A stretch of 64,000 nucleotides of DNA from Marimonas lutisalis (GTDB lineage Bacteria; Pseudomonadota; Alphaproteobacteria; Rhodobacterales; Rhodobacteraceae): positions 124,001-188,000 of the forward strand of contig NZ_SKCI01000001.1 in NCBI RefSeq assembly GCF_005434965.1. The letters run 5' to 3'. Below, piece after piece: positions 7,813 through 15,975 of this stretch; the first letter of the stretch is position 1; every line of letters starts with the position of its first letter. The position numbers were made by a program, and so were the translations under genes. The notes below the pieces were generated by a model. It was not told where the DNA came from and did no database searches. It was given only the letters and a program-made list of their open reading frames with translations.

Positions 7813-9291
7813 ATGCGTGAGAGGCCGGAGAAGATCCGCTGCGATGCCTGTCCGGTGATGTGTTACATAGCCGAAGGCAAGCCCGGCGCCTGTGACCGCT
7901 ATGCCAATCATGGCGGCGAACTGGTACGGCTGGACCCGCTGACCATCATCGAGAGCACGTCCGAGAGGTTGGTGCCGTTCCTGAAGACGGACGAGGCGGG
8001 CGATTGGGATGGCGACATCATCCAGGGACATCGCCGCTTCGTTACCGCCGTGGGGGCGGGCACGACATATCCTGACTACAAACCCGCGCCCTTCATCGTG
8101 AGCCAGGAGATCGAGGGCGTCGACATGGTCACCGTGGTGACCGAGGGGATCTTTTCCTATTGCGGAGCGAAGGTGAAAATCGACACCGACCGCCATATCG
8201 GCCACGAGCGTGACGTGGTGCGCGTGGATGGCGAACCGATCGGCCATGTGATGACCAGCGAATACGGATCGAAGATGCTGAGCCTTGGCGGGGTGGAGCA
8301 CCTGACAGGCGGCAGCAAGCGCGAGGGGCGCGTGACCTGCGACGCGCTGATGGCGCTGTGCAACCGCGAGCCGGTCGAGATGGTGATCGGCGAGGAGAGC
8401 CACGCCGTCACGGTGGTGGTGCAGGCCGGCGAGGCGCCGATCATCGACGGCGAGCAGGAGCGGCTGATGCGGGTGGGCTGCGGTTCGGCCGCGATCGGCA
8501 TGTTCGCCAAGCAGTGGCACGAGATCGTCGACGAGGTGGTGGTGGTCGATGACCATATCACCGGGGTGCTGAGCGAACATCAGGCCGGGCAGGTTCTGGG
8601 GGTGAAACCGACGGGCATCAAGATCAAGGGCCGCCGCTCGACCCCTGGGCGCTATTTCCAGGTGGCCGAACCGGGGCGTGGCTGGGGCGGCACGGATATC
8701 GAGGATCCGCTGACCATCCTGGGCGAGTGGAAGAAAAACGTGGCCTGGCCGGGATTGCGGCTGTTCATGGTGTCCACTACGGGCGAGCAATGGGCCTATT
8801 ACGAGCTGGACGCAGACCTGGTGCCGCGGGCGGCCGAGGCGCCCGAGGCGGTGATGGCCAGCGCCGGGCGGATCGCGGAAAACTGCGAGCCCTCGGTTTG
8901 TTCCGTGCTGTTCATGGGCGGCGCGGGCGGCAGCCTGCGCGCCGGCGTGACGGAAAACCCGGTGCGGCTGACCCGCTCGGTCCGCGAGGCTCTGACCAAG
9001 GTCAGCTGTGGCGGGGCCGAGGCCTATGTCTGGCCCGGTGGCGGGATCACGGTGATGGCGGATGTGATGGAGATGCCCTCGAATTCCTTTGGCTATGTGC
9101 CGACGCCGGCCATTGTCGCACCGATCGAGTTCACCATGCGGGTGAGCGATTACGCCGATCTGGGCGGGCATGTCGAGGAAATCCGGCCCGCCGATACCGT
9201 GGTGACCGAGAAAGTGCGCAAGGTGGAGCCGGGCGCATCGCGGCATGATCCCACCGCCAAGGGGCATTATCGCTGGGGGGACAAGGGATGA
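7813..9291 (+). CDS. 6-hydroxynicotinate reductase-like iron-sulfur protein
   Basis: A 492-residue protein resembling the 6-hydroxynicotinate reductase family known from nicotinate-fermenting clostridia. The N-terminus carries a Cys-rich cluster site C-x2-C-x3-C-x9-C (Cys10, 13, 17, 27). The rest is a long alpha/beta region with Gly-rich stretches such as FMGGAGGSLRAG near residue 376 and CGGAEAYVWPGGGITVMADV near residue 400. The known enzyme uses low-potential electrons to reduce the pyridone ring of 6-hydroxynicotinate to the tetrahydro-oxo form. It lies between a molybdenum hydroxylase that could make the hydroxylated ring and hydrolases that could open it. In a presumably aerobic organism the electron donor is an open question. 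The family match is from recall of its sequence features; the substrate is inferred. Confidence 0.72.
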   Translation: MRERPEKIRCDACPVMCYIAEGKPGACDRYANHGGELVRLDPLTIIESTSERLVPFLKTDEAGDWDGDIIQGHRRFVTAVGAGTTYPDYKPAPFIVSQEIEGVDMVTVVTEGIFSYCGAKVKIDTDRHIGHERDVVRVDGEPIGHVMTSEYGSKMLSLGGVEHLTGGSKREGRVTCDALMALCNREPVEMVIGEESHAVTVVVQAGEAPIIDGEQERLMRVGCGSAAIGMFAKQWHEIVDEVVVVDDHITGVLSEHQAGQVLGVKPTGIKIKGRRSTPGRYFQVAEPGRGWGGTDIEDPLTILGEWKKNVAWPGLRLFMVSTTGEQWAYYELDADLVPRAAEAPEAVMASAGRIAENCEPSVCSVLFMGGAGGSLRAGVTENPVRLTRSVREALTKVSCGGAEAYVWPGGGITVMADVMEMPSNSFGYVPTPAIVAPIEFTMRVSDYADLGGHVEEIRPADTVVTEKVRKVEPGASRHDPTAKGHYRWGDKG

Positions 9292-10121
9292 GCTTTTCCG
9301 CCGCGATCCTGCCGGGCGGGCGGCTGCACCTGCAGCACGGGCCGATTGACCTGGTGATCGGCTGCGATGGCGATCGCGCGCGCGCCTTCGCGGCGGCAAG
9401 GGCGGCGTTCGAGGGTGTTCTGGAAGGCCTGGTCGGCGAATTGGAGCTGTTGCAGCAGGCATGGCGGGCTGAAAGCCCGCCCTACGGTGCCGTGGCGCAG
9501 CGCATGTGGCGGGCCGTCGGGCGACATCGCGGGTTTGTCACGCCGATGGCGGCGGTGGCGGGCGCGGTGGCCGATCACGTGCTGGCGGGGATGCGCGCGG
9601 GCGCCGATCCGCGCCGGGCCTATGTGAACAATGGCGGTGACATTGCTCTGTGGCTGGCCAATGGCGAGCGGTTTCGCGTGGCGATGGCGGGCACCGGCGG
9701 CACGGCCGAGATTTGCGCGGCGGACGGTATTGGTGGCATTGCGACCAGCGGCCAGGGCGGGCGCAGCCTGTCGATGGGTATCGCAGGGAGCGTGACGGTT
9801 CTGGCCCGTGACGCCGCCGCGGCGGACGTGGCCGCAACGCTGATCGCCAATGCGGTGGACCTGCCCGGGCATCCTGCGATCCGCCGGGCGCCGGCCAGTG
9901 AGGTGCGGCCGGATACCGATCTCGGCGAGCGTCCGGTCGTTACGCATGTGGGTGCCTTGGCGCGAGAGGATGTGGACATGGCGCTGGACCACGGCGCGCG
10001 GACGGCCGGTGATATGAAAGACCGGGGCCTGATCGCGGCCGCGGCGCTGAGCCTGCGCGGGGAAACGCGCACCGTGGGCGCGGGAAATTTCATCAAAGGG
10101 AGGGTGCTGACGCATGCCTGA
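9288..10121 (+). CDS. UPF0280 family protein
   Basis: A 277-residue protein of the UPF0280 family, distantly like the ApbE flavin transferase fold. Conserved stretches are TPMAAVAGAVADHVL near residue 84, a YVNNGGDIALWL motif near 106, and GIATSGQGGRSLSMGIAGSVTV near 152. It overlaps the previous gene by 4 bp (ATGA) and the next by 8 bp. No member of the family has a firmly known function. Strict coupling to the reductase gene suggests it matures or flavinylates that enzyme; this is inference. A palindrome matching the family D repeat (9463-9481) lies inside the coding sequence near residues 59-65 and encodes a locally odd AWRAESPPYG stretch. Confidence 0.8.
   Translation: MSFSAAILPGGRLHLQHGPIDLVIGCDGDRARAFAAARAAFEGVLEGLVGELELLQQAWRAESPPYGAVAQRMWRAVGRHRGFVTPMAAVAGAVADHVLAGMRAGADPRRAYVNNGGDIALWLANGERFRVAMAGTGGTAEICAADGIGGIATSGQGGRSLSMGIAGSVTVLARDAAAADVAATLIANAVDLPGHPAIRRAPASEVRPDTDLGERPVVTHVGALAREDVDMALDHGARTAGDMKDRGLIAAAALSLRGETRTVGAGNFIKGRVLTHA
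9463..9481. repeat. Palindromic element (family D) inside the UPF0280 coding sequence
   Basis: Arms GGCGGGCT and AGCCCGCC surround GAA, followed by CTACGG. The same core (GGYGGGCT...AGCCCRCC next to CTAC/GTAG) is intergenic at 35719-35736 and 49260-49277. The reading frame stays open through it. Confidence 0.55.
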
Positions 10122-10701
10122 GGTCAAGGTGAGGAAGATGATCACGTCGCTGGAGGAGATCTGGCACGAGGGCGGGCCGAGGGCCGAGAAGCCCTATTGC
10201 CGGGCCTGGGCGCTGGCGGTGATCGAGAACCCATATGCGGGGCGCTATGAGCCCGAGATCCAGCCCTTCATCGACGACCTGCGTCCGTTGGGGCTGGAAA
10301 TGGCGCAGAAGCTGATCGACATGCTGGGCGGCAAGGAAAACGTGGAAGGCTATGGCAAGGGCGCCATCGTCGGCGAGGGCGGCGAGATCGAACATGGCGC
10401 GCTGTGGCATGCGCCGGGCGGATACGCGATGCGGCAGCTTCTGGGTGCCGATGCCTCGAAGGCGATCGTGCCCAGCACGAAGAAGGTGGGCGGCGTTGGC
10501 GCGCGACTGGATGTGCCGGTGACGCATGTGATGGCCTCCTACGTGCGCAGCCATTTCGACGCGATCGAGGTGGGCTGCACCGACGCGCCGCGCGCGGGCG
10601 AGATCGCGCTGGCGCTGGTGATGACCAACGGCGCGCGCGTGCATTCGCGCTCGGGCGGGCTGGAGGCCTGGGACATCAAGGGAGAGGATGGGCTGAGATG
10701 A
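10114..10701 (+). CDS. DUF1185 (amino acid synthesis family) protein, first paralogue
   Basis: A 195-residue protein of the DUF1185 family, named in databases as amino acid synthesis without a shown reaction. It shares with the next gene VIENPYAGRYE near residue 36, GKGAIVGEGGEIEHG near 79, VPSTKKVGG near 120, and YVRSHFDAIEV near 144 followed by DAPRAGEIALAL. Start ATG 10114 overlaps the upstream stop by 8 bp; the stop overlaps the next ATG by 4 bp. Together with the second copy it may form a heteromer. Its place in the cluster suggests a catabolic, not biosynthetic, role. Confidence 0.82.
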   Translation: MPEVKVRKMITSLEEIWHEGGPRAEKPYCRAWALAVIENPYAGRYEPEIQPFIDDLRPLGLEMAQKLIDMLGGKENVEGYGKGAIVGEGGEIEHGALWHAPGGYAMRQLLGADASKAIVPSTKKVGGVGARLDVPVTHVMASYVRSHFDAIEVGCTDAPRAGEIALALVMTNGARVHSRSGGLEAWDIKGEDGLR

Positions 10702-11282
10702 AGGCGAAGATCAGGAAACTGGTGGTCACGGTCGAAGAGACGCTGAAGGAGATGGGCCGCGAGATCACGCCGCCCACGCGCAAGGCGGTGGCGGTGGCGG
10801 TTATCGAGAACCCGTTTGCGGGTCGCTACGAGGAAGATCTGAGCGAGCTGATGGAGATCGGTGCCGAACTGGGCGGGCTATTGGGCGAGCGCTGTGTCAA
10901 TGCGCTGGATATCGAGCCGGGCGATGCCGAGAGCTATGGCAAATCGGCGATGGTGGGAGAGAAGGGCGAGCTGGAACATGCCGCCGCGATCCTGCACCCG
11001 AAACTGGGCGCACCGCTGCGGCAGGCGGTCGAGAAAGGCGCTGCGCTGGTGCCGTCCTCGAAAAAGATGGGCAGCCCTGGGCAGGTGCTGGACGTGCCGC
11101 TGGGCCATAAGGACGCGGCCTATGTGCGCAGCCATTTCGACGGGATCGAGGTGATGCTGAACGATGCGCCGCGCGCGCGCGAAATCATGGTGGCCGTGGC
11201 CGTGACCGACAGCGGCCGGCCCCTGCCGCGCGTGGGCGGCTTGACGGCCGACGAGGCCGAAGGGAAAGATGGTTTGAGGTGA
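10698..11282 (+). CDS. DUF1185 (amino acid synthesis family) protein, second paralogue
   Basis: A 194-residue paralogue of the preceding protein with the same ordered motifs: VIENPFAGRYE, GKSAMVGEKGELEH, VPSSKKMG, and YVRSHFDGIEV followed by DAPRAREI. The N-terminal 30 residues differ most (KIRKLVVTVEETLKEMG). Start ATG 10698 overlaps the first copy by 4 bp. Duplicate, coupled genes that have clearly diverged suggest two non-identical subunits or two successive steps. After the stop is a GGGGG-CGCAT-CCCCC hairpin (11285-11299) with no T-run, then a 60-bp AT-rich stretch before the transporter genes. Confidence 0.82.
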   Translation: MKAKIRKLVVTVEETLKEMGREITPPTRKAVAVAVIENPFAGRYEEDLSELMEIGAELGGLLGERCVNALDIEPGDAESYGKSAMVGEKGELEHAAAILHPKLGAPLRQAVEKGAALVPSSKKMGSPGQVLDVPLGHKDAAYVRSHFDGIEVMLNDAPRAREIMVAVAVTDSGRPLPRVGGLTADEAEGKDGLR

Positions 11283-11360
11283 GCGGGGGCGCATCCCCCT
11301 AAATATCCAAGGGATAACAACAACATAATTCAATGAAATTCACTGTCAGGGAGAAATGAC

Positions 11361-12575
11361 ATGAAACTGGTACGACGCAAGATACTGGGCGCGCTGGCGG
11401 CGCTGCCGATGCTGGGGATGATCCCCGCGGGGGCGCAGGCGCAGGAAAAGATCGTGATCGGCGAGATCAATTCCTACACCCGCCTGCCCGCCTTTACCGA
11501 GCCCTACAAGAAGGGCTGGGAACTGGCCGTTGAGGAGATCAATGCCGCGGGTGGCGTCAACGGCGCGATGCTGGAGGTGATCAGCCGCGATGACACCGGC
11601 GATCCCGCCACCGCCATCCGCATTGCCGAGGAGCTGACCTCGAAGGAAGGGGCGGTGATGCTTTTTGGCACGTTCCTTTCGAATATCGGCCTGGCGGTGG
11701 CGGATTTCGCCAAGCAGAAGGAAGTGCTGTTCCTGGCATCCGAGCCGCTGAGCGACGCGATCGTATGGTCGAAGGGCAACAAGTACACCTATCGGCTGCG
11801 CCCCTCGACCCACATGCAGGCGGCGATGCTGGCCGAACAGGCCGCAAAGCTAGGCAAGAAGAAATGGGCCACGGTGGCGCCGAACTATGCCTATGGCAAG
11901 GACGCCGTGGCGGCCTTCAAGGCTGAGCTGACCAAGCTGCAACCGGATGTTGAGTTCGTGGAAGAGCAATGGCCGCCGGTCTTCAAGATCGACGCCGGGT
12001 CGACCGTGCGGGCGCTGGAGGCGTCAAAACCCGACGCGATCTATAACGTCACCTTCGGCGGCGACCTGGCCAAGTTCGTGCGCGAGGGCAGCCTGCGTTT
12101 CCTCTTCGAGGATCGCCCCGTCGTGTCGCTCCTGTCCGGCGAGCCGGAATACCTCGACCCGCTGGGTGGCGAAGCGCCCGAGGGCTGGATCGTGACCGGC
12201 TATCCCTCGACCGATATCAAGACGCCCGAGCACGAGGCCTTTGCCGCGGCCTATATCGCGAAATGGGGCGAGGCGCCGAAAACCGGTTCCATCGTCGGCT
12301 ATAACTCGGTCCTGGCGATCAAGGCGGCGCTGGAAAAGGCCGGGTCGACGGAGACCGAAGCGCTGTTGGCGGCAATGGAGGGGCTTGAAGTGGCCTCGTC
12401 GCCCACCGGGCCGTTCATGTTCCGCGCGGCCGATCACCAGTCGACCATGGGGGCCTATGTCGGCTTCACCGCGCTGGTCGACGGCAAGCCGAAGATGGCG
12501 GACTGGTTCTATGCCGATGGGGCGAAATACCTGCCCAGCGAAGAAGAAGCGGCCAAGCTGCGCCCGGCGGAGTAA
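11361..12575 (+). CDS. Branched-chain amino acid-type ABC transporter substrate-binding protein
   Basis: A 404-residue periplasmic protein. It starts with MKLVRRKILGALAALPMLGM and a likely signal peptidase site near AQA-QE (residues 25-28), followed by the LivK/type I periplasmic fold (IVIGEINSYTRLPAFTEPYKKGWELAVEEIN). Start ATG follows AGGGAGAA. This family binds amino acids, amides, aromatic acids and similar small molecules. As the first gene of an ABC transporter block joined to the catabolic genes, it gives the cluster a second uptake system beside the TRAP transporter. A strong terminator hairpin lies just after the stop (12589-12618), which would give more binding protein than permease. 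Confidence 0.92.
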   Translation: MKLVRRKILGALAALPMLGMIPAGAQAQEKIVIGEINSYTRLPAFTEPYKKGWELAVEEINAAGGVNGAMLEVISRDDTGDPATAIRIAEELTSKEGAVMLFGTFLSNIGLAVADFAKQKEVLFLASEPLSDAIVWSKGNKYTYRLRPSTHMQAAMLAEQAAKLGKKKWATVAPNYAYGKDAVAAFKAELTKLQPDVEFVEEQWPPVFKIDAGSTVRALEASKPDAIYNVTFGGDLAKFVREGSLRFLFEDRPVVSLLSGEPEYLDPLGGEAPEGWIVTGYPSTDIKTPEHEAFAAAYIAKWGEAPKTGSIVGYNSVLAIKAALEKAGSTETEALLAAMEGLEVASSPTGPFMFRAADHQSTMGAYVGFTALVDGKPKMADWFYADGAKYLPSEEEAAKLRPAE

Positions 12576-12588
12576 GGCCGAAAACAGG

Positions 12589-12618
12589 ATCGGGGCGGCC
12601 TGAACCGCCCCGATTTTT
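12589..12618 (+). terminator. Rho-independent terminator-like hairpin after the binding-protein gene
   Basis: Arms ATCGGGGCGG (12589-12598) and CCGCCCCGAT (12605-12614) with a 6-nt loop, then TTTT. The 3' arm and T-run share bases 12611-12618 with the family A hairpin at 12611-12631, so the two structures cannot form together. Confidence 0.8.
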
Positions 12619-12631
12619 CTGCGAAAAATCG
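12611..12631. repeat. Dispersed AT-rich hairpin (family A), copy 3
   Basis: Arms CGATTTTTC and GAAAAATCG around a TGC loop, overlapping the terminator upstream. It lies between the ABC binding-protein gene and the permease gene. Confidence 0.8.
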
Positions 12632-12653
12632 CGCACTGACGGGGACGGGCGAA

Positions 12654-14507
12654 ATGGGTTTTTATGTTGCGCAATTGCTGACCGGGCTGGCGAACGCCTC
12701 GTCGCTGTTCCTGATCGCCTGCGGATTGTCGATCATTTTCGGGGTCACGCGGATCGTGAATTTCGCGCATGGCTCGTTCTACATGGTGGGGGCGTACCTG
12801 GCCTATACCATCGTCACCACGCTGGATGGCGGCATCTTCGGCTTCTGGTTCGGGGTGGTCGTGGCGGCGGTGATCGTGGGCCTTCTGGGGCTCTTGGTCG
12901 AGGTGACGATCCTGCGACGGATCTATCACGCGCCCGAGCTCTTTCAACTGGTGGCGACCTTCGGCGTGGTGCTGATCATCCAGGATGCCGCTCTGGCGAT
13001 CTGGGGCGCCGAGGACCTGCTGGGCCCGCGCGCGCCGGGGCTGGACCGGGCAGTGCGGATCATGGGCGAACCGATCCCGGAATACGACCTGGCATTGATC
13101 CTGATCGGGCCGCTGGTGCTGGCCGGGATCTGGCTGGTGTTTCATCGTACGCGCTGGGGCGTTCTGGTACGCGCGGCCACGCAGGACCGCGAAATGGTGG
13201 GTGCGCTGGGGGTGAACCAGGCGTGGCTCTTCTCGGCGGCGTTCGTGCTGGGCGCGGCGCTAGCGGGGCTGGGCGGTGCGCTGCAAATCCCGCGCGAGGC
13301 GGTCAGCCTGCAGATGGACCTTTCGGTGATCGGAGATGCCTTCGTGGTGGTCGTGATCGGCGGGATGGGCAGCGTGGCGGGCGCCTTTGTGGCGGCGGTG
13401 CTGATCTCGGTTCTGAACGCCTTTGCCATCCTGATCTTTCCGCAGATCTCGATCGTGCTGCCCTTTATCGTCATGGCGATCGTTCTGATCGTGCGGCCCT
13501 ATGGCCTGTTCGGCAAGGAGGGCAGCGAGCACGGCGCGCCGTCTGAGCCCGAGCAGCCCCTGCGGCTCTTGTCCTCGCGCGCGACGATCGTCGTGATGGC
13601 GCTGGTCTTTGCGCTGGCCGCCAGCCCGGCGGTGGTGAGCGATTTCACCACGATCCTGCTGGTCGACGTGATGGTCGCCACGCTTTTCGCAGTGAGCCTG
13701 CATTTCATGATGGGGTTGGGCGGCATGGTCAGCTTTGGCCACGCTGCCTATTTCGGCGTGGGCGCCTATGCGGCGGCGATGGCGGTGAAGTTCGCCGGGC
13801 TGCCGATGATACCGGCGATGCTGATAGGGCCCCTGGGCGCGGCGGCGGCGGCGCTCTTCTTCGGCTGGTTCTGCGTGCGCCTGTCGGGCGTATACCTGGC
13901 GATGCTGACGCTGGCGGCGGCGCAGATCCTGTGGGGTGTGACCTTTCAGTGGCAGGATTTCACCGGCGGGGATGACGGGATCCTGGGCGTGTGGCCCGCG
14001 AAATGGGCCAGCAGCGACCGGGTCTATTTCTATATCGCTTTCGTGCTGTGCGTCGGTGGCATCTGGTTTCTGCGGCGGGTGGCGCATTCGCCTTTCGGAT
14101 ATGGCCTTCGCGGCATCCGCGACAGCGATGTACGGGCCGAGGCGATCGGGATGGACGTGAAGTTCCATCAATGGATGGGGTTTGCCCTGGCCGGCGGTTT
14201 TGCCGGGTTGGCCGGCGTTGTCTTTGCCTTTTCCAAGGGGTCGGTCTTTCCCGACGTGCTGGGCATCGGTCAGTCGGTCGATGGGCTGATCATGGTGCTT
14301 CTGGGTGGCATTCACGCGCTGGCCGGACCGATCTTTGGCGCGGGCGTCTTTGTTCTGATCGAGGATTGGGTGAGCCGGCTGGATTACTGGCGCTTCATCT
14401 TCGGCGCGATCATCCTTGTGGTGGTGCTGCTGGCGCCCGACGGGGTGGCGGGCGGTGTTGACCGGCTGTTGCGCGCGGTTGGGCTGCGCCGGGAGGAACG
14501 GGCATGA
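12654..14507 (+). CDS. Branched-chain amino acid-type ABC transporter permease, LivH-LivM fusion
   Basis: A 617-residue protein joining the two permease families that are usually separate. Residues 1-285 are LivH-like ([18 protein letters not shown] near residue 24 and [18 protein letters not shown] near 227). After a Pro/Glu-rich linker near residues 288-302, residues 310-605 are LivM-like ([23 protein letters not shown] near residue 350, and [11 protein letters not shown] near 495). Each half has about 8 membrane segments. The ATG at 12654 is used. The stop overlaps the ATPase gene by 4 bp. A single chain fixes the stoichiometry of the two halves. Confidence 0.93.
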   Translation: MGFYVAQLLTGLANASSLFLIACGLSIIFGVTRIVNFAHGSFYMVGAYLAYTIVTTLDGGIFGFWFGVVVAAVIVGLLGLLVEVTILRRIYHAPELFQLVATFGVVLIIQDAALAIWGAEDLLGPRAPGLDRAVRIMGEPIPEYDLALILIGPLVLAGIWLVFHRTRWGVLVRAATQDREMVGALGVNQAWLFSAAFVLGAALAGLGGALQIPREAVSLQMDLSVIGDAFVVVVIGGMGSVAGAFVAAVLISVLNAFAILIFPQISIVLPFIVMAIVLIVRPYGLFGKEGSEHGAPSEPEQPLRLLSSRATIVVMALVFALAASPAVVSDFTTILLVDVMVATLFAVSLHFMMGLGGMVSFGHAAYFGVGAYAAAMAVKFAGLPMIPAMLIGPLGAAAAALFFGWFCVRLSGVYLAMLTLAAAQILWGVTFQWQDFTGGDDGILGVWPAKWASSDRVYFYIAFVLCVGGIWFLRRVAHSPFGYGLRGIRDSDVRAEAIGMDVKFHQWMGFALAGGFAGLAGVVFAFSKGSVFPDVLGIGQSVDGLIMVLLGGIHALAGPIFGAGVFVLIEDWVSRLDYWRFIFGAIILVVVLLAPDGVAGGVDRLLRAVGLRREERA

Positions 14508-15277
14508 ACGTTCTTGAGGTGCGCGGACTGACCAAGAGCTTCGGCGGGCTTGTCGCGGTCGAGGATGTGTCCTTTGACCTGGCCGCGGGCGAGTTCCTGG
14601 CGCTGATCGGACCGAATGGTGCGGGCAAGACGACCTGTTTCAACATGGTCAATGGTTACCTGCGGCCGGATCGCGGTTCGGTCGAACTCGAGGGGCGGGA
14701 GCTGATCGGGATCAAGCCGCGGCGGATCGTGCGGATGGGGGTGGGGCGGACGTTCCAGATCACCCGGACGTTCCTGTCGATGACGGTATTGGAGAATGTC
14801 CAGATGGCGCTGATTAGCCATCACCGGCGGATGTACGACATTTTCAGCCGCGCAACGCGGCTTTATCGCGACGAGGCGATGGCCCTGCTGGAACTGGTGT
14901 CGATGCAGGAGCAGGCCGGGCGGGCCTGTTCGGAACTGGCCTATGGCGATCTCAAGCGGCTGGAACTGGCGATCGCGCTGGCGCCCGACCCGGCGCTTTT
15001 GCTGATGGATGAACCCACGGCGGGCATGGCCCCGAGCGAGCGGGTGGCGCTGATGGAACTGACGGCGCAGATCGTGGCCGAGCGCGGGGTGAGCGTGCTG
15101 TTCACCGAGCATGACATGGATGTGGTCTTTGCCCATGCCCATCGCATCCTGGTGCTGAACCGCGGCGCGCTGATCGCCGAAGGTACCGGCGACGAGATCC
15201 GCGAGAACGCACTGGTGCAGGAGGTATACCTGGGCGGCGGCACGGTGTTTGCAGCGGCGGAGGCGCGCGATGCTTGA
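14504..15277 (+). CDS. Branched-chain amino acid-type ABC transporter ATP-binding protein (LivG-like)
   Basis: A 257-residue ATPase with Walker [10 protein letters not shown] at residues 36-44, a [12 protein letters not shown] signature near residue 146, Walker [12 protein letters not shown] near 166, and the switch His in FTEHDMDVV. It starts inside the last codons of the fused permease and overlaps the second ATPase gene by 8 bp. With the following ATPase it powers uptake of the ligand bound by the periplasmic protein. Confidence 0.95.
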   Translation: MNVLEVRGLTKSFGGLVAVEDVSFDLAAGEFLALIGPNGAGKTTCFNMVNGYLRPDRGSVELEGRELIGIKPRRIVRMGVGRTFQITRTFLSMTVLENVQMALISHHRRMYDIFSRATRLYRDEAMALLELVSMQEQAGRACSELAYGDLKRLELAIALAPDPALLLMDEPTAGMAPSERVALMELTAQIVAERGVSVLFTEHDMDVVFAHAHRILVLNRGALIAEGTGDEIRENALVQEVYLGGGTVFAAAEARDA

Positions 15278-15971
15278 GGTAAAGGACCTGACCGCGCGCT
15301 ATGGCCGGGCGCAAATCCTGAACGGCGTATCGCTGAAGGTGGGCGAGAACGAGGTCGTGGCGCTTCTGGGGCGCAATGGCGCGGGCAAGACCACGACGAT
15401 GAAATGCATCATGGGGCTGGTCGACCAGAAAACCGGCGAGATCACCTATGACGGCCAGTCGCTGATGCGAAAGGCCCCGCACATGATCTGCCGCGCCGGG
15501 ATCGGCTATGTGCCGGAAGAGCGGCGGATTTTTCCCGACTTGACGGTTCTGGAAAACCTGGAAGTCGGGCGGCGGCCGCGGCGCGAGGGCGCACCGGAAT
15601 GGCAGCTGGAGCACCTGTTCGAGCTTTTCCCGAACCTGGCCGAACGGCAGGGCAACCTGGGCAAGCAGCTGTCGGGCGGCGAACAGCAGATGCTGACAAT
15701 CGCGCGGACGCTGATGGGCAACCCGAAGGTGGTCTTGCTGGACGAGCCAAGCGAGGGCATCGCACCGGTCATCGTTGAGCAGATGGCACGGGTGATCAAG
15801 GAGTTGAAGGCCGAGGGGCTGTCGGTGCTTCTGAGCGAGCAGAACCTGCATTTCGCGCGGGCGGTGTCGGACCGGGCCTGCATCATCGAGAAGGGCACCC
15901 TGCGCTATGAAGGCGGGTTTGACGATCTCGATGCGCATCCAGAGATCAGCCAGAAATACCTGGCGGTCTGA
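15270..15971 (+). CDS. Branched-chain amino acid-type ABC transporter ATP-binding protein (LivF-like)
   Basis: A 233-residue ATPase starting at the ATG at 15270 ([12 protein letters not shown]), overlapping the previous stop by 8 bp. It shows Walker A GRNGAGKTTT, the LSGGEQQML signature, Walker B VVLLDEPSEGIAP and the switch region LLSEQN. This is the second nucleotide-binding subunit of the transporter. The stop is 4 bp before the MarR gene, so the regulator seems to be the last gene of the same transcript. Confidence 0.95.
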   Translation: MLEVKDLTARYGRAQILNGVSLKVGENEVVALLGRNGAGKTTTMKCIMGLVDQKTGEITYDGQSLMRKAPHMICRAGIGYVPEERRIFPDLTVLENLEVGRRPRREGAPEWQLEHLFELFPNLAERQGNLGKQLSGGEQQMLTIARTLMGNPKVVLLDEPSEGIAPVIVEQMARVIKELKAEGLSVLLSEQNLHFARAVSDRACIIEKGTLRYEGGFDDLDAHPEISQKYLAV

Positions 15972-15975
15972 GGCG

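Noticed and set aside
5455-9462. A 1335-codon open frame on the minus strand opposite the molybdenum hydroxylase and reductase genes
   Set aside because: It is the antisense shadow of well-supported genes in high-G+C DNA; its product is His/Arg/Pro-rich with no domain, and the plus-strand genes have clear motifs.
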